Shown: one piece after another, positions 17,190 through 26,565 of the stretch
Position numbering within the stretch: position 1 is the first letter of the stretch
Layout: each line of letters begins with the position of its first letter
DNA from: Pseudomonas sp. stari2
Lineage (GTDB): Bacteria > Pseudomonadota > Gammaproteobacteria > Pseudomonadales > Pseudomonadaceae
Assembly (NCBI RefSeq): GCF_040760005.1
Contig: NZ_CP099760.1
Location: 1,235,501-1,299,500 of the forward strand
Direction of reading: 5' to 3'
DNA length: 64,000 bases
Position numbers and translations under genes: made by a program
The notes under the pieces: model-generated
The model's database searches: none
Told to the model about the DNA's origin: nothing
What the model saw: only the letters and a program-made list of their open reading frames with translations

Positions 17190-18983
17190 ATGACAAAAAC
17201 AACAATGCGCGCCATCTTCAAACCGCAGGCGCTGGCGGCTGCGGTCGCCTTGGGTTGCTGTGCCCAGGCCCATGCGGTCGATTTCAACATCGGCGAAATC
17301 GAAGGCACGTTCGACTCATCACTGTCGGTCGGCGCGAGCTGGGGCATGCGCGATGCGGACAAGTCGCTGGTCGGCACGGTCAATGGCGGTACGGGCCAGT
17401 CTTCGACCGGTGATGACGGGCGCTTGAACTTCAAGAAAGGCGAGACCTTTTCCAAGATCTTCAAGGGCATCCACGACCTTGAACTGAAGTACGGCGACAC
17501 CGGTGTGTTCGTGCGCGGCAAGTACTGGTACGACTTCGAACTCAAGGACGAAGACCGCGAGTTCAAGCCCATCAGCGACAAGGGCCGAAAGGAAGGCGCC
17601 AAGTCTTCCGGCGGGCAGATTCTCGACGCGTTCGTCTATCACAACTACTCCATCGCCGATCTGCCGGGCACCGTGCGCGCCGGCAAACAGGTGGTGAGCT
17701 GGGGCGAAAGTACCTTCATCGGCAACTCGATCAACAGCATCAACCCGATCGACGTTTCGGCCTTCCGCCGGCCCGGTGCGGAGATCAAGGAAGGCCTGAT
17801 TCCGGTAAACATGCTGTTCGGCTCGCAAAGCCTGACTGACAAGCTCTCGGTCGAAGGCTTCTACCAATTGGAGTGGGATCAGACTGTTCTCGACAACTGC
17901 GGCACCTTCTTCGGTGTCGACGTCGCGGCGGATGGTTGCAACAACGGTTACACCGTCGGCAGCCCGGCGATTGCTCCGCTGGCGCCGTTGGCCGCTGCCT
18001 TCGGGCAACCCATCCAGGTCACTCGCGAAGGCGTGGTCGTACCCCGGGGCGGTGACCGTGATGCGCGGGATTCCGGGCAGTGGGGTACGGCGTTGCGCTG
18101 GCTCGGCGACGATACCGAATATGGCCTCTATTTCCTGAACTACCACAGCCGTACGCCCACGGTTGGCACCACCACGGCCGGCCTGTCGACTCTGGCGGCA
18201 TTGCCGGGGATGGTCAGCACTGCCAACCGCCTCGCTCCCGGCAGCGGTTCCGGGCTGGCGCAAAGCGTGATGCTCGGGCGTGGTCAGTACTACCTCGAAT
18301 ACCCCGAAGACATCCGTCTGTATGGCGCGAGTTTCGCCACCACATTGCCCACCGGCACGGCATGGACCGGTGAGCTCAGCTACCGGCCCAACGCTCCGGT
18401 GCAGGTCAACACCAACGACCTGACCCTGGCCTTGCTCAACCCGATCGCCGGCGGCGCGGCATCCCCGCTGACCACCTCGCCGGGCGCCGACAACAAGGGC
18501 TACCGGCGCAAGGAAGTGACGCAACTGCAGAGCACCCTCACGCACTTCTTCGATCAGGTGCTGGGTGCCGAACGCCTGACCGTGGTCGGTGAGGCTGCGG
18601 TGGTCCGGGTCGGTGGTCTGGAGTCGCGCAGCAAGCTGCGTTACGGCCGAGATTCGGTGTACGGCCAGTACGGATTCGGTGGCGACACTGGCGGTTTCGT
18701 CACCTCGACCTCCTGGGGTTACCGCGCCCGGGCCATCCTCGATTACGCCAACGTGATCGGTGGGATCAACCTCAAGCCCAACTTGTCCTGGTCCCATGAC
18801 GTTTCCGGTTACGGTCCCAACGGGTTGTTCAACGAAGGCGCCAAGGCCATCAGCGTCGGGGTCGATGCCGACTACCGCAATACCTACACCGCGAGCCTCA
18901 GTTACACCGACTTTTTCGGCGGCGATTACAACGTTCTCACTGACCGTGACTTCGTGGCCCTGAGCTTCGGCGTGAACTTCTGA
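17190..18983 (+). CDS. DUF1302 family outer-membrane protein
   Basis: The 597-residue protein starts MTKTTMRAIFKPQALAAAVA with a Sec signal peptide ending near AQAHA (about residue 29), then VDFNIGEIEGTFDSSLSVGA. The body shows DUF1302 features: GKQVVSWGESTFIGNSINSI, NPIDVSAFRRPGAEIKEGLI, and repeated amphipathic beta strands ending in VALSFGVNF, an outer-membrane barrel C-terminus. The start is set by GGGGAAG 5 nt upstream; the frame is open further to 17055 but without signal-like sequence. DUF1302 and DUF1329 proteins are usually adjacent and linked to envelope transport of hydrophobic compounds, but no substrate is proven. Confidence 0.87.
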   Translation: MTKTTMRAIFKPQALAAAVALGCCAQAHAVDFNIGEIEGTFDSSLSVGASWGMRDADKSLVGTVNGGTGQSSTGDDGRLNFKKGETFSKIFKGIHDLELKYGDTGVFVRGKYWYDFELKDEDREFKPISDKGRKEGAKSSGGQILDAFVYHNYSIADLPGTVRAGKQVVSWGESTFIGNSINSINPIDVSAFRRPGAEIKEGLIPVNMLFGSQSLTDKLSVEGFYQLEWDQTVLDNCGTFFGVDVAADGCNNGYTVGSPAIAPLAPLAAAFGQPIQVTREGVVVPRGGDRDARDSGQWGTALRWLGDDTEYGLYFLNYHSRTPTVGTTTAGLSTLAALPGMVSTANRLAPGSGSGLAQSVMLGRGQYYLEYPEDIRLYGASFATTLPTGTAWTGELSYRPNAPVQVNTNDLTLALLNPIAGGAASPLTTSPGADNKGYRRKEVTQLQSTLTHFFDQVLGAERLTVVGEAAVVRVGGLESRSKLRYGRDSVYGQYGFGGDTGGFVTSTSWGYRARAILDYANVIGGINLKPNLSWSHDVSGYGPNGLFNEGAKAISVGVDADYRNTYTASLSYTDFFGGDYNVLTDRDFVALSFGVNF

Positions 18984-19006
18984 TCTGCCCGAGAAGGATG
19001 AAATCA

Positions 19007-20374
19007 ATGCGCAAGATGATTCTGCAATGCGGTGTCCTGGCCCTCAGTCTGCTGGCCGCCAACGTGATCGCGGCGGTGTCGCCTCAAGAGGCCGACAAGC
19101 TTGGCACCAGCCTGACGCCGCTGGGCGCCGAGAAGGCCGGTAACGCTGACGGTTCGATTCCAGCCTGGACCGGTGGCATCCCGAAAAACGCCGGGGCGGT
19201 GGACAGCAAGGGCTTTCTCGCCGACCCGTTCGCCAGCGAAAAACCACTGTTCACAATCACCGCGGCTAACGTCGACCAATACAAGGCCAAACTTTCCGAA
19301 GGCCAGGTGGCGATGTTCAAACGCTATCCGGATACCTACAAGATCCCGGTCTACCCGACCCACCGCACCGTTGCCGTGCCGCCGGAAATCTACGAATCGG
19401 CCAAGCGCAGCGCGTTGAACGTTACCTCGATCAACGACGGCAACGGCCTGGCCAATTTCACCGGCAATCGCTACTACGCCTTCCCGATTCCGAAGAACGG
19501 CGTCGAGGTGCTGTGGAACCACATCACCCGTTATCACGGCGGTAACCTGCGGCGGATCATCACACAGGTGACACCGCAGACCAACGGCAGCTACACACCG
19601 ATCCGCTTCGAGGAAGAGATCGCCGTGCCGCAGTTGATGAAGGATCTGGACCCGCAGCAGGCGGCCAACGTGCTGACTTTTTTCAAGCAGTCGGTGACCG
19701 CGCCGGCGCGCCTTGCCGGCAACGTGTTGCTGGTGCACGAAACCCTCGATCAGGTGAAGGAGCCGCGTCTGGCCTGGATCTACAACGCCGGGCAGCGTCG
19801 GGTTCGCCGTGCGCCGCAGGTGGCGTATGACGGGCCGGGCACCGCCGCCGATGGCCTGCGTACTTCGGACAACTTCGACATGTTCTCCGGTGCACCGGAT
19901 CGTTATGACTGGAAGCTGATCGGCAAGAAGGAGATGTACATTCCATACAACAGCTACAAACTCGACTCACCGAAGCTCAAGTACGACGACATCGTCAAGG
20001 CCGGGCACATCAATCAGGACCTGACCCGCTACGAACTGCACCGGGTCTGGGAAGTGATCGGCACGGTAAAACCGAGCGAGCGGCACATCTATGCCAAGCG
20101 CCACATGTACATCGACGAGGACAGCTGGCAAGTGGCGCTGGCCGATCACTACGACGGTCGCGGACAGTTGTGGCGGGTGGCCGAAGGGCATGCCCAGTAC
20201 TACTACGATCACCAGGCCCAGGCCTACACGCTGGAAGCGCTCTACGACATCATCGCCGGTCGCTACATTGCATTGGGCATGAAGAACGAGGAGAAGCACA
20301 GCTTCGAATTCGGCTTCGAAGCCAAGGCGGCCGACTTCACACCTTCGGCCCTGCGCGCCGAGGGCGTCCGGTAA
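19007..20374 (+). CDS. DUF1329 family periplasmic/outer-membrane lipid-associated protein
   Basis: The 455-residue protein starts MRKMILQCGVLALSLLAANV, a signal peptide cleaved after about VIA/AVS. The mature part begins SPQEADKLGTSLTPLGAEKA and carries DUF1329 blocks such as GSIPAWTGGIPK, AGQRRVRRAPQVAYD and ERHIYAKRHMYIDEDSWQVA. The fold is related to the LolB/outer-membrane lipoprotein-sorting group. ATG 19007 has GAGAAGG 9 nt upstream, whereas ATG 18998 is too close to it. It follows DUF1302 by 23 bp in one operon and has a strong terminator. Confidence 0.88.
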   Translation: MRKMILQCGVLALSLLAANVIAAVSPQEADKLGTSLTPLGAEKAGNADGSIPAWTGGIPKNAGAVDSKGFLADPFASEKPLFTITAANVDQYKAKLSEGQVAMFKRYPDTYKIPVYPTHRTVAVPPEIYESAKRSALNVTSINDGNGLANFTGNRYYAFPIPKNGVEVLWNHITRYHGGNLRRIITQVTPQTNGSYTPIRFEEEIAVPQLMKDLDPQQAANVLTFFKQSVTAPARLAGNVLLVHETLDQVKEPRLAWIYNAGQRRVRRAPQVAYDGPGTAADGLRTSDNFDMFSGAPDRYDWKLIGKKEMYIPYNSYKLDSPKLKYDDIVKAGHINQDLTRYELHRVWEVIGTVKPSERHIYAKRHMYIDEDSWQVALADHYDGRGQLWRVAEGHAQYYYDHQAQAYTLEALYDIIAGRYIALGMKNEEKHSFEFGFEAKAADFTPSALRAEGVR

Positions 20375-20399
20375 AGGGAGCGATACACTTGCGAGACAG

Positions 20400-20425
20400 A
20401 AGGCGACCGGCTGGTCGCCTTTTTT
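20400..20425 (+). terminator. Rho-independent terminator of DUF1302-DUF1329 operon
   Basis: AAGGCGACC-GGCT-GGTCGCCTT followed by T-run, 25 bp after the DUF1329 stop codon. Confidence 0.9.
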
Positions 20426-20513
20426 ATGGGCAGCAATCAGCGTACTGAATACTCGTCAACAAGCATCGGGGAGAGGGCTAGGGTGAACGTACAACGATAA
20501 AAAGGCGCACCTG

Positions 20514-23060
20514 ATGACCGCCATGACACCCCTTCTGGATCGACCGGATTTTCTCCCGAGACTGTCTCCCCATCACTTGCCCCGTCCGCGTCTTTGCGAG
20601 GCACTGCTCGAGTCCGCGGCACGGGTCCGACTGATCTGCGCGCCGGCCGGTTGCGGTAAAACCGCGCTGCTCACCGAATGCCTGCTGCAGGCCCCCGTCA
20701 ATTGCACCGTCTGCTGGTTGCCGCTGGCAGGGGCTTCCTTGAGTGTCGGCGAATGTTGCGAACGGCTTGCGCGTGCGATGGGGCTGACAACCTGGGACGA
20801 GGCGTCGCTGCTGTATGAACTGGCGCGACGGTCTACTGCTACCTGGGTGCTGATCGACGATTACTGCCGATACCCGGAGCCGGCGCTGGATGCATTGCTC
20901 GACCGAATGCTGGCGGTCAGCAGTCCGGCTGTGACGTGGTGGATCGGCACTCGGCGCCGCCCGTCCTGCAACTGGCCGCGCCTGCTGCTCGACGATGCCT
21001 TGTACGAATGTGAAGGCACGGCGTTGGCGCTGACCCGGTACGAGATTGCACAAGTGTTGCGCCACTTGCCTCCCGCCCAGGCCGACAGCGTGGCCGGGCG
21101 CATCTTTCAGCGCAGCGCCGGTTGGTGCGCCGGAGTACGGATGCTGATGATGCAAAAATGCGACTGGTCGCAAAAGACCCTGCCGCAGCAACGCATGGAC
21201 ACCTTGCTGGATTACTTGCAACACGAACTGTTCAGCGGACTGAGTCCGGAGCTGGCCGAGGCCTGGCGGGTGCTGGCGCAATTGCCGCGCTTCAATGCCA
21301 GCCTTTGCGATCACCTGTTCGGTGCCGGGGACGGGGCGCAATGGATGCGTACTCTGCAAACGCTGGGATGCTTTATCGAACCCTGGCGAGGATCTCCGGA
21401 CTGGTTGCAGGTATGTGCGCCGCTGTCGCGCTTGATGCGTGACGAACCCTGGCCTGCCGGACGTTCCTGGCATCGCCGGGCCTGTCAGTGGTTTGCCGCC
21501 GGACAGCATTGGAAATGCGCCTTTGAGCAGGCGTTGCTGGCCGAAGAGTACGAGGTTGCGGTGAGCTTGTTGCAACACTTCAGTTTCGAGCATCTGTTCG
21601 AGGAACAGACGGTCGTGCTGTTGCTGCGTCTTTATGAGCAACGCGGTGAAGAATTGCTGCTGGGCTCTGCGCAATTGGTCGGTTTGATCACGGCGGCGTT
21701 GCTGTTCGCCGGGCGTTTTGCGCAGGCGGCAGATTGCATCGGGCAACTGTCGCGTTTCTTGCCGCCACCGTCGGCTGGCCAGCAACGGCAATTGATCGCC
21801 CGCTGGCAGGCTCAGCAAGGCTGGCTGTTGCACCTGCAAGGACGGATGGAGGAGGCGCGTGAACATTTCGAGCAAGCCTTGATCGATCTGTCGCCGCAGG
21901 CCTGGACTGCGCGTCTGCTATGTCTCTCGGGCCGCACACAGCAGGCGTTGCTGTGCGGTGATCTGGAGTTGGCTCACTCGATCAATCGTGAAGCGCTTTG
22001 CCTGGCCCGGGCTGAAGGTTCTCTGTTGTTTGAAGCGTTGCTGGAACTTGATCACGCCCAGTTGCTGGAGCAGCGTGGTGGGGCCGCCCGGGCCGAAGAG
22101 TTGCTGGCCAATCTTTGCGAAATGCTCGACTCGTCCGTCGAGCGACCGACGCCACTGCTGGGGCGCATCGCCCTGCGCCGGGGGCGACTGGCATTGAGCA
22201 TGGGGCAACCAGGCCGGGCAGCCGAGTTCTTTCAGCAAGGGCTCGACGACTGTCTGCGCAGCTTTGACAAGCGTGTGCTTTACGGTTTTCTTGGTCAGGC
22301 GCAACTGGCCGCCGATCAGGGGAATTACGCTTACGCCTTCATGCGACTGCGGGACGCCGAACGGTTGATGCAGCAGCGACAGATTCCGGACACGGTTTAT
22401 CGCGGCGTCCTGTTGCAGGTCAGCAGCGAGTTCTGGTTGCAACAAGGACGACCCGAACTGGCTCACGAGGCGTTGAGCCGGGTGCTCAGACATTATCGTG
22501 GCCCATGTGCAAGGCAGGCACCGCCGGCGACGCTGGAGCTGATTCCGCGCATAGAGTGTTTGCTGATTCTGGCAGAGGCCCGGTTGCAGCAGGCGCAACA
22601 GCCAGTGGTGCGATTGCAGTCTTTGCTCGAGCAGGCTCACGCCAGCCGGATGATCGTGCTTGAGGCCGAGTTGCTGTTGGCGATGAGCGAGGTGGTCTCG
22701 CTGCTTGATGACCCGGAGTCGGCCCGCCAGTGCTTTGACAAGGGTCGTACATTAGCCAGTCAATTCAACCTGTCGCGATTGTTGATGAGGTTTGAGGAAC
22801 AGGCGCCAGGCATTTATCCCGATTCGACACTGGACAAGCAACATCCAGATAATAATAACGATGAAAGTTCATTGAGTTTGCGTGAATCGCAGGTTTTGCG
22901 ATTAATCGCGTCGGGAAGTTCAAATCAGCAAATAGCGGACAAGTTATTCATCTCATTGCACACAGTTAAAACTCATGTCAGGCGAATTCATGCAAAGTTG
23001 GGCGTGGAACGCCGGACTCATGCGGTGGCGCGTGCAAGAGTTCTGGGTTTGTGCGTTTGA
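20514..23060 (+). CDS. MalT/LAL-type LuxR transcriptional activator
   Basis: The 848-residue protein combines an N-terminal STAND ATPase (Walker A APAGCGKT at 43-50; Walker B-like TWVLIDDY), a long TPR-like helical region, and a C-terminal LuxR helix-turn-helix at about 785-848 ([40 protein letters not shown]). These regulators bind a ligand and ATP and activate neighbouring genes. The likely targets are the DUF1302/DUF1329 operon upstream and possibly the DUF6543 gene downstream. The last approximately 200 bp are AT-richer than the rest. Confidence 0.87.
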   Translation: MTAMTPLLDRPDFLPRLSPHHLPRPRLCEALLESAARVRLICAPAGCGKTALLTECLLQAPVNCTVCWLPLAGASLSVGECCERLARAMGLTTWDEASLLYELARRSTATWVLIDDYCRYPEPALDALLDRMLAVSSPAVTWWIGTRRRPSCNWPRLLLDDALYECEGTALALTRYEIAQVLRHLPPAQADSVAGRIFQRSAGWCAGVRMLMMQKCDWSQKTLPQQRMDTLLDYLQHELFSGLSPELAEAWRVLAQLPRFNASLCDHLFGAGDGAQWMRTLQTLGCFIEPWRGSPDWLQVCAPLSRLMRDEPWPAGRSWHRRACQWFAAGQHWKCAFEQALLAEEYEVAVSLLQHFSFEHLFEEQTVVLLLRLYEQRGEELLLGSAQLVGLITAALLFAGRFAQAADCIGQLSRFLPPPSAGQQRQLIARWQAQQGWLLHLQGRMEEAREHFEQALIDLSPQAWTARLLCLSGRTQQALLCGDLELAHSINREALCLARAEGSLLFEALLELDHAQLLEQRGGAARAEELLANLCEMLDSSVERPTPLLGRIALRRGRLALSMGQPGRAAEFFQQGLDDCLRSFDKRVLYGFLGQAQLAADQGNYAYAFMRLRDAERLMQQRQIPDTVYRGVLLQVSSEFWLQQGRPELAHEALSRVLRHYRGPCARQAPPATLELIPRIECLLILAEARLQQAQQPVVRLQSLLEQAHASRMIVLEAELLLAMSEVVSLLDDPESARQCFDKGRTLASQFNLSRLLMRFEEQAPGIYPDSTLDKQHPDNNNDESSLSLRESQVLRLIASGSSNQQIADKLFISLHTVKTHVRRIHAKLGVERRTHAVARARVLGLCV

Positions 23061-23210
23061 CGGTTGTGGTTTTTTGTAAAAACATAGTGCGCCGGAATGG
23101 ATCCAAATTATTTGTGATGATTGTCGGGTGTGTTCGTTTTTTTATCTTGGTTAGTTTATAGGCGGTCAAGCCGAAGCCTGTCTTGCTTTATAACTTCCAA
23201 GGGTATTTAA

Positions 23211-25604
23211 ATGAATGTTGCATTGAATGAAAAACTTCTGTCGGAGAGCTATCCAGCCTGGCTGGAACGGTTGGGACAGACGGAAAGGAGAACTTATCTC
23301 GAACAAAGTAGGGTGTCCGAACTCAGCGACACCAGACTTCAGGACTTGTTGGCACCTTATACCTCTTTGAAAGACTATGCCCGTCATGTGGTGAGAGAGG
23401 TTCTGCAACTTGAGTTCGGACGTGAATTCGACGCCGATGAAATCCAGTGCAGTTGCCGATACACCTTCAGTGTGGGGAATCGGCAAGTCGTTCAGGAGGA
23501 TACCCGATCGCTGACTGAGCAATTCATTATAGGTCTGCATGAAGAGGAACAGAGGGGGGAGATCTCCATTAAAGGCCGGGATCTTCCTTCAAGCCTGAAC
23601 CAACAATGGCTGGAGGACATACTCGTTCGTGATGTTCGCTCGGTCTACGGTGCCGAACTCGGCAAATTGTACCAACGTGCTGATGTTATTGACGCCATGA
23701 AGAACGCGCTGCGTGAAAAACTCCTGTTAAGCGCATTGGCAGCTCGATATCAGGGCCACATCAGCAAAGACGATTATCTCTCGAGCGTTCAGCGTGCCGT
23801 AATGGGGGACAATGCCTTTGTGATAGATGGCATTCGCATAATCGAAGATACGCGACCATTGTCTCAGATGCTGGTCATCGGGGCTCGCAAGGGTAATGGC
23901 GAACCATTGTTTCTTTATGCACCTGACTCTCCCGGCGGTCAGACCTGGTACGAATGCCGCAGCTTGCGCCAGGTCGATATCACAGTGATCGACTGGACAA
24001 GGGAGCAGGCGGGGCGCGATTTCATTGCTTCCCGCGCTCATGCCTTGAACCGTCGTCAGATTGTGGGCTTTCTGAAAAAGCTCGAGAAAATGCCCAGTCT
24101 CTGGAGAGGCATAATTTCGGCATCGACACCGCACATGGCCGACGAGGCCTTGAACGGCATCGTTGAAAATGCTCGTGCCTGGCGGATTTCCGAAGAAGAA
24201 AGCCTGCGCCCCTATGGATATCGAACAGCGTCCATAGATCAACGCCAGAGCTATGCCCGCATCAATTGCGAACTCAAGGCATTGCAGACGCTGATGGTGC
24301 GTGAAGGCGGTTTTGTCACGTATGAGCGGTTCTGCTTTGATCTGATCAAGGAGCGCGTCGAGCAGGTGCTACTCGAGAAAGGAGAACAGATCACGATCAA
24401 TCCCGACCGGATTTTCGTTGACGTCAGCCCGCAAGTGCAGATGACACTGACGGAGTTGATCATCACCGAAACCCATTTTTATGCAAACGATGCAGGTTCC
24501 CCCTGGAGTTATCCCCGATTCACATTGGCGCATGATCATCTGCCTGTGATGAATCTGGATATCCGCCATATTGCCAGTTGGTCACGAACACTACGCCCGG
24601 GTGAAAAATACATTGCAATGCTGCATGAGAAATACCTCGATCCTGACCATGCCGAAGGTGCTCTCAAACGTCTGATCCACAAACAAGTCGCGCGTCGCCA
24701 TATGCAGATCGGCATTTTGCAGGAGCGCTTTCACGGACGTCTGAGGGCCGCGCAATTCGATCAGCTCATGCGGATTGTTGATGCCAGCGAAAACGTCGAT
24801 ACCCGCCCGTTGTTCTCCATTGGGTTCGAAGAGCCCGGGTTGTTCCAGTTCGAGATAAGGGATCGACCGGTAGTGGGAAACTTTGTTTTTCGCTGGGTGA
24901 CAGCAGGGCAGGTCGAGAGTTATCTCTTCACTCCGGATGCACCCGACGGTCGTTCGATCCGGCCGTTTTCGGAGTTCGTTTCGGCCGTCAAGACACTTGA
25001 GCTTGGGCAGTATTTTTACGAGCGGGTGATGTACAAGGATCAGAAAGTTGTCGGAACCTATATCACCGATCTTGAACAACTGGAAAATTTCACTCAGATG
25101 CCGGTTGTTCAGCCGTATGCCCGAGCCACGGACTTCAGTGGTGATTTCGATGGTTTGATCCAGCGGACCATTTCCGATGTCGACGAGAAAACAGAAAGCC
25201 TCAATGAGATCATTTTCAAACTGGTCTTCAAAGCGGTGGAAGCAGCGGCTACGGCGATCAGCATAGTCATTCCGCCTGTGGGTATTGCGGTGAGTGTAGC
25301 GTTGCTGACAAAAAACCTTTGGGAGGCCGCCGAAGCTTACAAGGATGGCGATCGTGTGACGGCGCAAGTCCATATTTTCTGGGCATTGGTCGAACTGGCT
25401 TCGCTGGGCAAGGCCGGTTATAGCCGTCTGGCTCCAACGAAAACGCAGAAGGATCTCATCGGGTTGCTGGGTGATGTCTATACCATCGAGAAATTCTTCT
25501 CTCAGGCGACCGGACAGCAGAGACTGCCGTTGCAGGCGCTGGCGATCATTCAGTCAGTTCTCGATGATCCGGATTCCTTCGCCAGCAGGACCTACCTCAG
25601 GTAA
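23211..25604 (+). CDS. DUF6543 / dermonecrotic-toxin-like protein
   Basis: The 797-residue protein resembles the DUF6543 'dermonecrotic toxin domain' proteins of Pseudomonas: LQDLLAPYTSLKDYARHVVR, LEFGREFDADEI, and LYAPDSPGGQTW (about residue 237). A second copy-like block YLFTPDAPDGRSIRPFSEF lies at about 572-590. A hydrophobic segment at about 690-720 (AATAISIVIPPVGIAVSVAL) could insert in a membrane. Many relatives are much longer, so this may be a compact form. Activity is unproven. AAGGG precedes ATG 23211. Base composition is visibly lower in GC than the hmg genes next door, suggesting acquisition. Confidence 0.68.
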   Translation: MNVALNEKLLSESYPAWLERLGQTERRTYLEQSRVSELSDTRLQDLLAPYTSLKDYARHVVREVLQLEFGREFDADEIQCSCRYTFSVGNRQVVQEDTRSLTEQFIIGLHEEEQRGEISIKGRDLPSSLNQQWLEDILVRDVRSVYGAELGKLYQRADVIDAMKNALREKLLLSALAARYQGHISKDDYLSSVQRAVMGDNAFVIDGIRIIEDTRPLSQMLVIGARKGNGEPLFLYAPDSPGGQTWYECRSLRQVDITVIDWTREQAGRDFIASRAHALNRRQIVGFLKKLEKMPSLWRGIISASTPHMADEALNGIVENARAWRISEEESLRPYGYRTASIDQRQSYARINCELKALQTLMVREGGFVTYERFCFDLIKERVEQVLLEKGEQITINPDRIFVDVSPQVQMTLTELIITETHFYANDAGSPWSYPRFTLAHDHLPVMNLDIRHIASWSRTLRPGEKYIAMLHEKYLDPDHAEGALKRLIHKQVARRHMQIGILQERFHGRLRAAQFDQLMRIVDASENVDTRPLFSIGFEEPGLFQFEIRDRPVVGNFVFRWVTAGQVESYLFTPDAPDGRSIRPFSEFVSAVKTLELGQYFYERVMYKDQKVVGTYITDLEQLENFTQMPVVQPYARATDFSGDFDGLIQRTISDVDEKTESLNEIIFKLVFKAVEAAATAISIVIPPVGIAVSVALLTKNLWEAAEAYKDGDRVTAQVHIFWALVELASLGKAGYSRLAPTKTQKDLIGLLGDVYTIEKFFSQATGQQRLPLQALAIIQSVLDDPDSFASRTYLR

Positions 25605-25607
25605 CGG

Positions 25608-26402
25608 TCAGTCCGACTTGTTCTCGGGTTGATACCCCATCCGCCAACTCACGGCCCGCGTCACCGCCAGCAACCGTTGCGCCGCCGGGCCGTTTTCGTC
25701 GGCGTGGAACAACGAAGTCGGGCCGACGATGGTCAACACCGCCTCGATCTGCCCGAGGGCGTTGAACACCGGCGCCGACAGGGCATCGACGCCGGGCATC
25801 AGCAAGCCGTGTACATGATGCAGACCGCGTTCGCGGATCTGTTCGCACAGCACTGCATAGGCTTTTTCGTCGGCCAATGGGTGAGCGCCAACAGCGATTT
25901 CCTGTTCGCGCAATTCGTCGGTTTCCCGGTGCGGCAGGTACGCGCCGAAGACCAGACCGGTGGATGAACTGAGCAGCGGTAATACCGAGCCAAGTTGTGT
26001 CACTACGGTCACCGCGCGCACCGCCGGCTCGATGTGTACAACGGTCGCGCCCTGATTGCCCCACACCGCCAGGAAACAGGTTTCGTTGAGCTCGTCGCGC
26101 AGTTCGGCCAGGGGCAGGGCGGCGACTTTCAGCACGTCCATACTGTTGAGTGCCGCCAGGCCAACGCGCAGCGCTTCACGGCCGAGGCCGTAATGGTTGG
26201 TGGCGGTGTTCTGCTCGGCGAAGCCGCTGGCGATCAATGCCTGCAGATAACGATGAACCTTGCTTGCCGGCATCTGCACATGTTCGGCCAGACGCGACAG
26301 CGAAGTGGACGGCGACAACTCGGCCAGGGCCTTGAGGATGTCGGTGCCGACCTCGGCGGAGCGGACTTTCTGTTTGCCGTTGCTGTCGCTGGTTTTTTCC
26401 AT
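25608..26402 (-). CDS. hmgR: IclR-family repressor of homogentisate genes
   Basis: The 264-residue IclR protein has an N-terminal winged helix (VGTDILKALAELSPSTSLSR, VQMPASKVHRYLQALIASGF) and a C-terminal effector domain (HIEPAVRAVTVV, LSSSTGLVFGAYL, SAPVFNALGQIEAVLTI). In P. putida HmgR represses hmgABC and is released by homogentisate. The gene is divergent from hmgA, and a perfect 17-bp palindrome lies between them. It ends 3 bp after the convergent DUF6543 gene. Confidence 0.92.
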   Translation of the reverse strand: MEKTSDSNGKQKVRSAEVGTDILKALAELSPSTSLSRLAEHVQMPASKVHRYLQALIASGFAEQNTATNHYGLGREALRVGLAALNSMDVLKVAALPLAELRDELNETCFLAVWGNQGATVVHIEPAVRAVTVVTQLGSVLPLLSSSTGLVFGAYLPHRETDELREQEIAVGAHPLADEKAYAVLCEQIRERGLHHVHGLLMPGVDALSAPVFNALGQIEAVLTIVGPTSLFHADENGPAAQRLLAVTRAVSWRMGYQPENKSD

Positions 26403-26463
26403 GGTGCTGCCGTGTCCCGGAACGAATGGGCGTCTTTATAGCTTGACGCTGGATAGCGAGCAA

Positions 26464-26480
26464 ATTACGTTATGCGTAAT
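26464..26480. promoter_or_regulatory. HmgR operator palindrome
   Basis: ATTACGTTATGCGTAAT is a perfect 17-bp palindrome (arms ATTACG/CGTAAT, 5-bp centre) in the hmgR-hmgA intergenic region. A 17-bp palindromic operator is described for HmgR of P. putida. A third half-site ATTACG lies at 26484-26489, one helical turn away. Confidence 0.8.
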
Positions 26481-26565
26481 TGAATTACGATAAAAATAAC
26501 CCCGGCGTGCCAAGACCTCCGATCCAGAGCGTCCGGCCATGCCGACTCCCTGTTCAGGAGGCTCC

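Noticed and set aside
18998..19006. Upstream ATG for the DUF1329 gene
   Set aside because: It touches the Shine-Dalgarno sequence; ATG 19007 has correct spacing and starts a proper signal peptide.
17319..19007. 562-codon minus-strand frame opposite DUF1302
   Set aside because: Val/Gly/Asp-rich shadow without family pattern; the plus strand has a signal peptide and DUF1302 motifs.
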